Origin: an uncultured beta proteobacterium
GTDB lineage: Bacteria > Pseudomonadota > Gammaproteobacteria > Burkholderiales > Burkholderiaceae_C
Direction of reading: 5' to 3'
Assembly (NCBI GenBank): GCA_903869595.1
Contig: CAIPZV010000028.1
Span: 1-64,000, forward strand
DNA length: 64,000 nt
The translations under genes were made by a program, and so were the position numbers. Shown here piece by piece: positions 49,630 through 57,423 of the stretch (its first letter is position 1; every line of letters begins with the position of its first letter). Under the pieces are notes generated by a model, which searched no databases, was not told where the DNA came from, and saw only the letters and a list, made by a program, of their open reading frames with translations.

Positions 49630-50865
49630 ATGGCGAATCGCAACTTATCCAACGCGAAGCGGGCAAAAAACGACGAGTTTTATACGCAGTTCGTTGATAT
49701 CCAAAGAGAAATGGAAGCCTATTTGGAGTACGACGCCCAAACTTTCAAAGGCAAAGTCGTTTACTGCAACTGCGACGACCCCTACGAGAGCAACTTCTTT
49801 CGTTACTTCGTGTTGAACTTTAAAAAGCTGGGGCTCAAGCGCCTGATCACCACCAGCTATAAGCCCTCGCCCTTGGCCAACACCCAACTGCCCTTGTTTG
49901 GCAATGACAGCACGCTTGCGCCCGCTAAAGGACGACCAAAAGTCAACGCCAACAAGTTCATCATCAACAAAGTGCACGCGATCAACGGCAATGGCGGCTT
50001 TAATTTGAAGGATGTAGCCGAAGAGCTCAAAACGAACAAGGTCAACACATGGGCGCCGCTGCAAGGTGATGGCGATTTTCGAAGTCCAGAGTGCATCCAA
50101 TTATTGGAACAGGCAGATATTGTCGTAACCAATCCACCATTTAGTTTATTTCGGGACTATGTGAAACAACTAATGGAGCACGGCAAGCGGTTTGCAGTGA
50201 TTGGCAACATGAACGCCATCACTTACAAAGAAATATTTCCGCTGATCAAGGACGACAAAATTTGGCTGGGGGCAACTGGCAATGGAAATGACATGGTTTT
50301 TGCGGTACCCAATGGCGCGGAGATTGCAGAAAGTGACAGACAGAAAGCCGCGCGCCTAGGTTTTGTAGGCGATTACACGCGACTAGGCAACTCATGTTGG
50401 TTTACTAATTTAGACCATGGTCGCCGCCACCAACCGCTTGCGCTAATGACCATGACCGACAACTTGAAATACAGCCGGCACAAGCAAATCAAGGGAAAGA
50501 AAAAATACGAAAAATACGATAACTATGACGCGATTGAAGTTCCATTCACGGATGCCATTCCAAGTAATTTCAAAGGTGTTATGGGAGTGCCCATAAGCTT
50601 CTTGGATAAATACAACCCAGGCCAGTTTGAAATATTAGGAGCGACTCAACGCGGCTGCCATGCTGCCGTTCCAGATACCAAAACCTACGATGATTATTGG
50701 GAAGTTAGGCAAGACGGTACAGCAACTGGTTCTGGTGGCGGAAAAACAAATGAGAACGCCAATTTGGTTGGCAATGATGGAAAGAAAAATTACTTCATAA
50801 ATTCTAAAGGTCGCATGATTCAATCTGCCTACCAAAGAATTTTCATCAAGCATAGGGGGGTTTGA
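49630..50865 (+). CDS. EcoRI-type adenine-specific DNA methyltransferase
   Basis: 411 residues, clearly related along its length to M.EcoRI: KNDEFYTQFVDIQ, KVVYCNCDDPYESNFF (42-57), GDGDFRSPE (146-154), the catalytic DIVVTNPPFSLF (163-174) and GVMGVPISFLDKYNPGQFE. A likely product is N6-methyladenine; specificity for GAATTC is suggested by family but not proven. There is an insertion around residues 85-125 compared with M.EcoRI. Base composition is lower in GC than the neighbours, suggesting transfer. The next gene starts one base after the stop. Confidence 0.9.
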   Translation: MANRNLSNAKRAKNDEFYTQFVDIQREMEAYLEYDAQTFKGKVVYCNCDDPYESNFFRYFVLNFKKLGLKRLITTSYKPSPLANTQLPLFGNDSTLAPAKGRPKVNANKFIINKVHAINGNGGFNLKDVAEELKTNKVNTWAPLQGDGDFRSPECIQLLEQADIVVTNPPFSLFRDYVKQLMEHGKRFAVIGNMNAITYKEIFPLIKDDKIWLGATGNGNDMVFAVPNGAEIAESDRQKAARLGFVGDYTRLGNSCWFTNLDHGRRHQPLALMTMTDNLKYSRHKQIKGKKKYEKYDNYDAIEVPFTDAIPSNFKGVMGVPISFLDKYNPGQFEILGATQRGCHAAVPDTKTYDDYWEVRQDGTATGSGGGKTNENANLVGNDGKKNYFINSKGRMIQSAYQRIFIKHRGV

Positions 50866-50866
50866 A

Positions 50867-52036
50867 ATGCACACAAATCTCCGAACGGATATCAGTATTC
50901 AAGCCATTTGCACAGGCTTTGTTTACAACGAGCTAGAAGGCAAAGGCCTATTTGGCTTGTCCGGCAAACTGACCATACAGCCTGAATACCAGCGCAATTA
51001 CATCTACGCCACAGAGGGCGGAGGAAAAGAGGTAGCCGTCGTTGAATCGGTGCTAAGGGGCTATCCACTCGGACTTATCTATTTCAACAAAATTGCTGAC
51101 GATAGGTTTGAAGTTTTAGACGGGCAGCAACGCATCACCAGCTTGGGGCGCTTTGTGACAGACAAATTCGCCATTCGGGATGGGCAAGGGCATCAGCAAT
51201 ATTTCAGCGGCATGGCCGCAGACAAACGTGCTTTGATTTTGGACACCAAGTTGCTGGTCTATGCATGCGAAGGAACGGAGAGCGAAATCAAGGAATGGTT
51301 CAAAACCATCAACATCGCCGGAGTACCGCTCAATGACCAAGAGCTACTTAACGCCGTCTATTCGGGGCCTTTTGTTAGCTTGGCCAAAGAGGCCTTTAGC
51401 AACAGCCAAAACTCCAACATCCATAAATGGAGCACTTACATCAAAGGCACAGCCATCCGACAAGATTTCTTGGCTTGCGCGCTGAAGTGGGTGAGCAAAG
51501 GCGATGTTGGCACCTATATGGCTAGCCACAGGGGCGCGGCCAATATCCAGCAACTAGCCACTTACTTTCATACGGTGATCCAATGGGTGGAGTCGGTATT
51601 TACGGATGTCGAGAAAGAAATGTGTGGCATAGATTGGGGCCGCTTATACGAAGAACATCACCACAAGCCCTACGATGCCAAAGCGGTTTCAGCAAAGTTG
51701 CAAGAACTCTATGGCGATGCTTATGTGAAAGACCGCAAAGGGATATTTGAATATATCTTGGGCGGCTGCACGGATACCAAACTGTTAGAAATCCGCGCGT
51801 TTGATGAGATGACTAAAAAAGTGGTTTATGAAGCGCAGACCATAAAAGCGAAGGCAAAGAATAAATCCAACTGCCCGCTCTGCGCCGAGGGCCCTGAGGC
51901 TAGCAAGAGAAAAATATGGAGCCTCGCGGACATGGACGCAGACCACGTCACGGCTTGGAGCAAGGGTGGCGCCACCGACAAGAAAAACTGCCAGATGCTG
52001 TGCAAGACGCACAATCGGGTAAAGGGCAACCGCTAG
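50867..52036 (+). CDS. DUF262-HNH nuclease, partner of the methylase
   Basis: 389 residues. The N-terminal DUF262 domain has the DGQQR signature (85-89), a ParB-like NTPase feature, with PEYQRNYIY and VVESVLRGYPLG before it. The C-terminus is a zinc-ribbon HNH nuclease: C336-x2-C339, DADHV with His360, and CQMLCKTHNR. Such fusions act in GmrSD- and BrxU-like DNA defence. It is not similar to R.EcoRI. The one-base gap to the methylase indicates one functional unit, probably restriction and self-protection. Confidence 0.88.
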   Translation: MHTNLRTDISIQAICTGFVYNELEGKGLFGLSGKLTIQPEYQRNYIYATEGGGKEVAVVESVLRGYPLGLIYFNKIADDRFEVLDGQQRITSLGRFVTDKFAIRDGQGHQQYFSGMAADKRALILDTKLLVYACEGTESEIKEWFKTINIAGVPLNDQELLNAVYSGPFVSLAKEAFSNSQNSNIHKWSTYIKGTAIRQDFLACALKWVSKGDVGTYMASHRGAANIQQLATYFHTVIQWVESVFTDVEKEMCGIDWGRLYEEHHHKPYDAKAVSAKLQELYGDAYVKDRKGIFEYILGGCTDTKLLEIRAFDEMTKKVVYEAQTIKAKAKNKSNCPLCAEGPEASKRKIWSLADMDADHVTAWSKGGATDKKNCQMLCKTHNRVKGNR

Positions 52037-52501
52037 ACCGACCAGCGTCTTGTTGCCTAGCGGCCGCCCGTGTAAATAGGACGCCGCTTGCCCATGCATT
52101 TTCTGCAAAACCAAAGGCCAACTTTAAGTTTCCACGGTCCTAGGTGTCAGTCCCGGTATTTCCCGTAGCCCAAAATTTTTTTTTATTCTTTTACAAGCAA
52201 CCGGTGCGGTCGACCCACCGGGCGGTATTGGTACGCAGTCCGCAAAATTCCAGGTCACATCTGCGCTGCCTGGTGCAGGGAGTCCTCCGTCGTTTAAGTA
52301 GAAGGTTTCATGAAACGATTCTTGAAACGATTGTTGAGTCGATAGTGAGCCTATCCTTGAGACAATTCATGAAACGATTCTTGAAACAATTTTCCCCTAC
52401 CGAGATTGAAGGGTTCCCGCTTTCAGCGCTCATTCGTAATGCGTCCCGCTGCAGCACGGCCCGCATACACTCCCCCCGTCGCCATTTCCACCCCGCGCCC
52501 C
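52037..52501. other. Non-coding stretch after the methylase-nuclease island
   Basis: A 465-bp gap. Its left part is unremarkable and includes a run of eight or more T near 52176. Its right part holds the duplicated element described separately (52305-52391) and the leader of the small secreted protein. No gene with supporting similarity was seen on either strand. Confidence 0.5.
52305..52391. repeat. Duplicated 26-bp element with internal GAAACGATT repeats
   Basis: Two copies at 52307-52332 and 52366-52391 differ at one base. Each contains two GAAACGATT-like units 12 bp apart, and weaker units fill the space between. The first copy extends to a perfect 12-bp palindrome GTTTCATGAAAC (52305-52316). 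Either a cluster of protein-binding sites or the remains of a small tandem duplication; each copy could start a peptide MKRFLK, the first stopping after 11 codons. Confidence 0.7.
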
Positions 52502-52966
52502 ATGGCCCTTCAATCCTTGCAAACAAACAAAGCGCAGCGCCCGCTGCCAAGCGCCGCCGCCCTGCTAGGCCTGGCCCTGCTGGCCTGCCCGCTGGCCGCA
52601 CTGGCCGCGCCGCAATTGCAGTGCAGCTTTGACGTGAACTCCGAGACCCACCACAAAACCTTTGGCGTGGTGACCGACCCCTACACCACCGAGGCGGTGC
52701 CCATTGGCAACCGCTTTCGCTTCAAGGCCATCGTGCTGGCTGCTGGGCCGGACGCCGGGGGCGCATCGGGCCTGGAGAGTATTAATTTGTACGTGTACTA
52801 CAACACGCGCCGCCAGCCCATGGTCATGCAGCACACCCGCTTTTTGCAACCCGTGGCGCAGACGGCGCCCCAGCCCGACGCCCTGACGGGCCGGGTGGCT
52901 TTGTACTCGCCGCTGCTGGGCAAAGAGCTGCAATACCAATGCGCCCTGGCCGAGGTGGCGCCATGA
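52502..52966 (+). CDS. Small secreted protein of unknown function
   Basis: 154 residues with a signal peptide ending near LAALAA-P. The mature part has a CSFDVN segment, a predicted beta-rich body (RFRFKAIVL, INLYVYYNTR) and a second cysteine near the end (QYQCALAE), so one disulfide is possible. I do not recognise a family. The ATG of MALQSLQTNK is chosen because the signal peptide begins there. Its stop overlaps the start of the CapA-like gene, which suggests joint function at the cell envelope. Confidence 0.7.
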   Translation: MALQSLQTNKAQRPLPSAAALLGLALLACPLAALAAPQLQCSFDVNSETHHKTFGVVTDPYTTEAVPIGNRFRFKAIVLAAGPDAGGASGLESINLYVYYNTRRQPMVMQHTRFLQPVAQTAPQPDALTGRVALYSPLLGKELQYQCALAEVAP

Positions 52967-54081
52967 TGCGCCGCGCGCATAGCGCCGCGCTGGCCACTAG
53001 CGCAATGAAGGGGCGCGCACTTTTTGCCCCGCTCGCCTATGGCCTCTCGCTGCTGGCCTTTATGGCGCAGCCCTTGTGCGCGGCAGAAACCAGCCCGACC
53101 CAAGCCACAGCCAAGCCCGCCCACGTACACGCTGCGAAAAAGCACAAAGACAAAGCGCACCACACTTCCAATAAGCAGGCCAACCCAAGCGCGCGCAGGC
53201 CGGACACTGCGGGGCCACTCTCCTTGGTCGTGGTGGGAGACATGATGCTGGAAGACGGACCCATGGACGCCATGCGCAAAGGGCAAGACCCATACGCTGG
53301 TTTTGCCAACTTGTTTGCCGGGGCCGACATACGCATTGGCAATCTGGAATGCGTGGTCGCCACCACCGGCAGCCCAGAGGACGACAAGCCCAATGTGTTT
53401 CGCGTGCATCCGCGCGCCTTGAAGTACATCAAACGCCACTTTGACGCGGTAGGTCTGGCCAACAACCATTCGGGCGACTTCGGGCCGCAGGCTTTTGCGC
53501 AGATGCTGGGTTTGCTCAAGCAACACCACATCGGCTTCTATGGCGGCGGCATGAACCTGACCGAGGCGCACACGCCCTGGATCATCGAGCGCAAAGGCGT
53601 GCGCGTCGCCATCTTGGGCTACAACGAGTTTCAGCCGCGCAGCTTTGAAGCCGACACCGACCGCCCGGGCGTGGCCTGGAGCGAAGATTCGCAGGTGCTG
53701 CGGGACATCCGCGCCGCACGCACCATTCACAAAGCCGATGTGGTGATTCCGGTCATGCACTGGGGCTGGGAAGACCCCATCGCCAACGACCGCCAGCGCC
53801 AACTCGCCCGGCTGATGATCGACGCCGGCGCTGACGCCGTGATAGGCGGCCACCCGCACCAACTGCAAGACACCGAGCGCTACCAAGGCAAGCCGATTTT
53901 TTACAGCCTGGGCAATTTTGTGTTCGACGGCTTTCCCCTGCCTATCAACTACATCGGCTGGGCCTTGCGCATGGAGTTGGATAAAAACGGGGTGCGAAAA
54001 GTGGAGGCGCATGTTTCGCACATCGGCCCTACGGGTTTGCCAAAGCCGGGGAAGGTGCTGGCGGACCCGAGCTTGAAGTAG
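52963..54081 (+). CDS. CapA/PgsA-family metallophosphatase-like protein
   Basis: 372 residues. An N-terminal signal/anchor (about 20-42) is followed by a Lys/His-rich linker (HAAKKHKDKAHH), then the CapA fold: VVGDMMLED, IGNLECVV, LANNHSGDFG, VMHWGWED and IGGHPHQLQ. CapA proteins belong to the calcineurin-like phosphoesterase group and are linked to poly-gamma-glutamate capsule. No capB/C ligase genes are nearby, so that role is not supported here. Two start codons ATGATG overlap the stop of the secreted protein. Confidence 0.85.
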   Translation: MMRRAHSAALATSAMKGRALFAPLAYGLSLLAFMAQPLCAAETSPTQATAKPAHVHAAKKHKDKAHHTSNKQANPSARRPDTAGPLSLVVVGDMMLEDGPMDAMRKGQDPYAGFANLFAGADIRIGNLECVVATTGSPEDDKPNVFRVHPRALKYIKRHFDAVGLANNHSGDFGPQAFAQMLGLLKQHHIGFYGGGMNLTEAHTPWIIERKGVRVAILGYNEFQPRSFEADTDRPGVAWSEDSQVLRDIRAARTIHKADVVIPVMHWGWEDPIANDRQRQLARLMIDAGADAVIGGHPHQLQDTERYQGKPIFYSLGNFVFDGFPLPINYIGWALRMELDKNGVRKVEAHVSHIGPTGLPKPGKVLADPSLK

Positions 54082-54122
54082 GGTAGAGCCACTCCACGGC
54101 GCGGTGCGAGCGTACTGGAAAA

Positions 54123-54146
54123 TGTGTATACAAACGTGTACCATGG
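54123..54146. promoter_or_regulatory. Candidate operator of the BrnTA module
   Basis: GTGTATACAAACGTGTACC contains a perfect 8-bp palindrome TGTATACA (54125-54132) and a second GTGTAC half-site, immediately upstream of the BrnT-like ATG. BrnA represses its own operon in known cases; here it is inferred. Confidence 0.45.
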
Positions 54147-54150
54147 CGCG

Positions 54151-54435
54151 ATGCAAATCAGGGGGTTTGACTGGGACAGCGGTAACTGGCCGAAGTGCGG
54201 CCAGCATGGTGTCTCGCGCGAAGAAATCGAGCAGGTGCTTACAAGCACGCCCGCCGTGATGCCCGACCCGCACCCCGATGAGCCGCGCATGCGGGCGATT
54301 GGACGCACGGCGACAGGGCGCTACGTATTTATGGTGTTCATGTTGCGCGAGCGCGATGGCCAAAAATTGCTCCGCCCCATTAGTGCCCGCTACATGCATC
54401 AGAAAGAGATTGTTCACTATGAAAACCAAACTTAA
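54151..54435 (+). CDS. brnT: BrnT-type toxin
   Basis: RelE-fold ribonuclease-like toxin of 94 residues: IRGFDWDSGNWPKCGQHGVSREEIEQV matches the BrnT start in pattern, followed by RAIGRTATGRYVFMVFMLRE and PISARYMHQKE. The ATG at 54151 is preferred; a GTG 27 bases upstream lies in the operator. The antitoxin gene overlaps by 17 bp. Confidence 0.85.
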   Translation: MQIRGFDWDSGNWPKCGQHGVSREEIEQVLTSTPAVMPDPHPDEPRMRAIGRTATGRYVFMVFMLRERDGQKLLRPISARYMHQKEIVHYENQT

Positions 54436-54676
54436 ACCGTTGCCGTCGCTGACCAATGATGCTCAGGCGCAGCACTTCGTTAGTGAAGCAGACCTTTCGC
54501 ATTACGACTTATCGGGCTTTAAGCCGACCCGCTTTGAATTTGAGCCCAAGGCCGCCGCGCTCAACTTGCGCCTGCCCCAAAATTTGCTCGATGCTTTGAA
54601 GGTAAAGGCCAAAGCCAAAGGCATTCCCTACACCCGCTATGTGCGCCTGGTGCTTGAAAACGACGTGGCGCAATAA
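54419..54676 (+). CDS. brnA: BrnA-type antitoxin
   Basis: 85 residues. The C-terminal part (NLRLPQNLLDALKVKAKAKGIPYTRYVRLVL) has the ribbon-helix-helix layout of BrnA/CopG antitoxins, with the toxin-binding region towards the N-terminus. It begins inside the brnT gene, toxin first, as is usual for BrnTA. Confidence 0.83.
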   Translation: MKTKLKPLPSLTNDAQAQHFVSEADLSHYDLSGFKPTRFEFEPKAAALNLRLPQNLLDALKVKAKAKGIPYTRYVRLVLENDVAQ

Positions 54677-54743
54677 CTTGAGCGGGACTTTTTACACCTC
54701 AGCAAAAGCGCTGGCGGACCCCAAGCTGAACTAAGGGATTAGG

Positions 54744-55157
54744 TCACCCAGCAAACGGGTCCAGCACTTGCAGGCCCATGTTGGCAAAGTCGCTGGTGTT
54801 GCGGGTGACTAGCGTCATGCGGTGTTCCAAGGCGCTGGCCGCGATCATGGCGTCGCGTTCGGGGCGGGGGTGGGGGATGTGCAACGCGGCGCAGAGTGCG
54901 GCGGTGTTGCCGGTAAAAGGCAGGACGCGCCCTTCAAATGCGCGCACCGTGGCGCCCAACCAAGCGCGCAATGCGCTGCCCTGCGGGGGTGTGCGGCGCT
55001 CCAGCAACATCACACCTTTTTCCAATTCCAGAATGCTAATAGCCGACAGATACAACTGCCCGGCTGGCACGCCCGCCGCCCAAACCCGCACTGCGGCGGA
55101 CTGGTGGGGCTTGCCCTGGCGCAGTTCAGAAATCACGTTGGTGTCGAGTAAATACAT
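54744..55157 (-). CDS. PIN-domain toxin (VapC/FitB-like)
   Basis: 137 residues. PIN acidic residues are Asp5 (YLLDTNVISELR), Glu in SILELEKGV, Asp in RPERDAMIAAS and the C-terminal NTSDF. Resembles FitB-type VapC toxins that act on RNA. It begins 6 bp after the antitoxin gene. Confidence 0.88.
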   Translation of the reverse strand: MYLLDTNVISELRQGKPHQSAAVRVWAAGVPAGQLYLSAISILELEKGVMLLERRTPPQGSALRAWLGATVRAFEGRVLPFTGNTAALCAALHIPHPRPERDAMIAASALEHRMTLVTRNTSDFANMGLQVLDPFAG

Positions 55158-55163
55158 GGCGCG

Positions 55164-55424
55164 CTAGCCAAGGTCCGCCACGGGCAGCGCAATGTGCGCT
55201 TTGGGCGGGTCAAATTCAATGCCCACGCCGCCGGGAATGGCGTCCATGACATCGAGCAGGCTGTCTTGTTGCGCTCCGCTGAGCGCGTAATAGTCTTGGA
55301 TAGACAACAAAGCGTAGGCCGGGCGCCCGCGATCGGTAATCAGCACCGGGCCATGGGCCGCCGCGCGCTTGGCGGCGCTGACGTCGCGGGTGAAGTCGCG
55401 GCTGGAATAGGTTTGCACAGTCAT
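55164..55424 (-). CDS. Phd/YefM-type antitoxin
   Basis: 86 residues; N-terminal Phd fold (SSRDFTRDVSAAKRAA, VLITDRGRPAYALLSI) and a C-terminal toxin-binding tail rich in acidic and hydrophobic residues. The ATG of MTVQTYSSRD is used; the open frame upstream covers the operator. Confidence 0.85.
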   Translation of the reverse strand: MTVQTYSSRDFTRDVSAAKRAAAHGPVLITDRGRPAYALLSIQDYYALSGAQQDSLLDVMDAIPGGVGIEFDPPKAHIALPVADLG

Positions 55425-55439
55425 GGTCGGCCTCCGAGC

Positions 55440-55465
55440 AGAATGTTTGTATGTTATGACATTCT
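55440..55465. promoter_or_regulatory. Candidate operator of the Phd/VapC module
   Basis: Inverted repeat with 7-bp arms AGAATGT and ACATTCT and a 12-bp spacer that itself holds TGTATGTTATG, 15 bp upstream of the antitoxin ATG. Fits autorepression by the antitoxin. Confidence 0.55.
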
Positions 55466-55609
55466 TGTCCTGCGGCCAATACTGCGGGGCGACATGCTTG
55501 GGGAGCACATACGCCGAAGCCGCGTGGCCAGCGGCAGGGTGCGCGAGGCGTTGGGCTCCGACCCTAAAGCAGCGGGCAGTCCGAGCCCCATGCGGGCGGT
55601 CAAGCCGCG

Positions 55610-56458
55610 CTAATCGCCCCCCAGCTCCTGCGCAATATCGTCCACCAGTTGCTGGCGTTGCTGGGCGCGTTTGCCCAGGCGCATGGCGACGTGGTGGCTG
55701 AGCAGTTGCAGCATGCTGGCAGCGGCCATGGCCGAAAAGGCGTGGTCGGTGCTGCTGCTGTAGCAGGGCAGCACTACGCTGGCAAAGCGCTGCGCCCAGG
55801 CGCTGTGGCGTACATCGACCACGGCCACGGTTTGCACGCGGGTGGTGCCGGCGTGTGTGGCCAGGCGGTCCATGGCGCTGTCGCGCGGCTGCGTCATGAT
55901 AAGCAGCAGCGCATCACGCGGGCCGGCCATGGCCAGGTCTTCGGCCCAAACGCCGCTTTGCATGCCCAGCGCATACACCTCGGGACGGATGCGCGCCAGT
56001 TGCGGGCGCACAAAACGCACCAAGCCCTCGTCCATGCCCAGCCCCAGCAGCCAGACTTTGGGCGCTTTGGCGAGCAAGCTGGCGGCAGCCAACAAGGTGT
56101 CGCTGCGCAGCGACTCAAAGGTGCGCGCTAGGCTTTCGGACTCAGTATGCAAATGCGCGCTAATGCTATGGCTGCGCACCGGCGCCGCTGCGTCTGCGGT
56201 GCGCGGCGCCTGAAACGGCGGGGCCAGGTTGCGCTCTTCGCGCGCTTGCAGGCGCACTTCATTGAAATCGGCATAGCCCAGGCTGCGAAACAGACGCGCT
56301 GCCGTGGCCTTGGACACATCGGCCATGGCCGCTAGCTCGGTGGCCGAGTAAGTGAGCATGTCGTCCGCGCGCTCCAGCAACAGCTTGGCCAGCTTGCGCT
56401 CGCTGGGCGAGAGCTGCTCAAAGTGCTCTTGGATAGCCAGCGTCAGGCGGGTGGTCAT
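55610..56458 (-). CDS. RpiR-family transcriptional regulator (HTH + SIS)
   Basis: 282 residues. The N-terminal HTH_6 domain covers about 1-75 (FEQLSPSERKLAKLLLE, MADVSKATAARLFRSLGY). The SIS domain covers about 110-260 (VWLLGLGMDEGLVRF, LIMTQPRDS). RpiR proteins usually sense phosphosugars, though others control amine or nucleoside pathways. It is divergent from the cyclo-ligase-like/ABC/adenine-deaminase genes and is probably their regulator. The ATG of MTTRLTL is preferred to a TTG 27 bases upstream. Confidence 0.88.
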   Translation of the reverse strand: MTTRLTLAIQEHFEQLSPSERKLAKLLLERADDMLTYSATELAAMADVSKATAARLFRSLGYADFNEVRLQAREERNLAPPFQAPRTADAAAPVRSHSISAHLHTESESLARTFESLRSDTLLAAASLLAKAPKVWLLGLGMDEGLVRFVRPQLARIRPEVYALGMQSGVWAEDLAMAGPRDALLLIMTQPRDSAMDRLATHAGTTRVQTVAVVDVRHSAWAQRFASVVLPCYSSSTDHAFSAMAAASMLQLLSHHVAMRLGKRAQQRQQLVDDIAQELGGD

Positions 56459-56477
56459 GGGGCCAAAAGGCGGTGGT

Positions 56478-56517
56478 TGAAACAATCATTCCATGATACT
56501 ATGATTATCTGAAACAA
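56478..56517. promoter_or_regulatory. Candidate RpiR operator, two TGAAACAA repeats
   Basis: TGAAACAA occurs at 56478-56485 and 56510-56517, same orientation and 32 bp apart, three turns of DNA. Between them are the mirrored hexamers AATCAT (56484-56489) and ATGATT (56501-56506). The region separates the RpiR gene from the catabolic cluster and can control both. Confidence 0.55.
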
Positions 56518-56606
56518 CGGTTCCAGCCTCGCGGCCGCTTGATGCGCTGCGATCAGGCCGGGCCGAAAGCCCCGAATTTGCCTCAACCCGCGCACAAGGA
56601 CACCGA

Positions 56607-57344
56607 TTGGCCGCTTCCGCTTTTGCCCGTGAACAACTGTGGGACGGCCTGCGCGCCGTAGCGCTGCCAGACTCACGTTTTCATTTGCGCTTTTCCGAAT
56701 TCATCCCCGACTTCACCGGCTCGGACGCGGCCATCGACCGCTTATGGGCGCTGCCCGGTTTTGATGCGGCACGCCATGTGTTTGTGACGCCGGACAACAG
56801 CCTGACCGGGCTGCGCCAGCGCCTGCTGGCGCGCGGCGTGAGCCTGGTGGTGTCTAGCTACAACATGGCCAGCGGCTTTTACCTGCTGCGCCCAGGCGCA
56901 GTGCCCAAGGGCCACGAGCTCTATGGCGCCTGGCCCGACGGGCTGGCGCATTTTGGCGAGCCACTCTCGCTCAACGCACTGGCCGATCTGGGCGCTTTTG
57001 ATTTTGTGGCGACGGGCGCCTCGGCGGTAGCTACTTCGGGTGTGCGCTTTGGGCGCGGCCATGGTTTTTTTGATCTGGAGTGGCGCATCTTTAGCGACAT
57101 GGGCTTGGTGGACAACCTGACGCCGCTGGTAACCGTGGTGCACGATGTGCAGGTACTAGACAAAAAGCTTTACCCCAGCCCCGATGACGTGCTGGTGGAC
57201 TGGATTTGCACCCCCACGCGCAGCTTGCAAGTGGCGCGCGAAACCCAGCGCCCGCGCGGCCTGAACTGGAAAGACATCACGCCCGAGCAAGTGCACGCCA
57301 TACCGGCTTTGGCCGAGTTGCGGCGCATCATCGGCCTGGCTTAA
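56607..57344 (+). CDS. 5-formyltetrahydrofolate cyclo-ligase-like protein, copy 1
   Basis: 245 residues. The most telling segment is GVRFGRGHGFFD (145-156), equivalent to the GxGxGYYD signature of MTHFS enzymes; HDVQVL and CTPTR follow. It differs from true MTHFS in the N-terminal half, so it may act on another substrate. The start is TTG at 56607 with AAGGA 7 bases before; no ATG exists in the N-terminal region. A second, diverged copy lies at 60780-61541 on the other side of the transporter genes. Confidence 0.8.
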   Translation: MAASAFAREQLWDGLRAVALPDSRFHLRFSEFIPDFTGSDAAIDRLWALPGFDAARHVFVTPDNSLTGLRQRLLARGVSLVVSSYNMASGFYLLRPGAVPKGHELYGAWPDGLAHFGEPLSLNALADLGAFDFVATGASAVATSGVRFGRGHGFFDLEWRIFSDMGLVDNLTPLVTVVHDVQVLDKKLYPSPDDVLVDWICTPTRSLQVARETQRPRGLNWKDITPEQVHAIPALAELRRIIGLA

Positions 57345-57423
57345 ATGCCTATTTTTGTTTTCAAACTATTACGATTTCCCCGCCCCTTGTTTTTTTAACT
57401 TTTCACCTTCAAAGGATGACACC

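Noticed and set aside
50867..52036. Restriction enzyme EcoRI homologue as partner of the methylase
   Set aside because: The partner has DUF262 DGQQR and a zinc-HNH end, not the EcoRI PD-(D/E)XK fold.
52309..52344. Short peptide MKRFLKRLLSR in the duplicated element
   Set aside because: No Shine-Dalgarno and no conservation evidence; probably a by-product of the repeat.
52798..54456. 552-codon open frame on the minus strand opposite capA and brnT
   Set aside because: Covers well-supported plus-strand genes and has no recognisable motif; a shadow of GC-rich coding.
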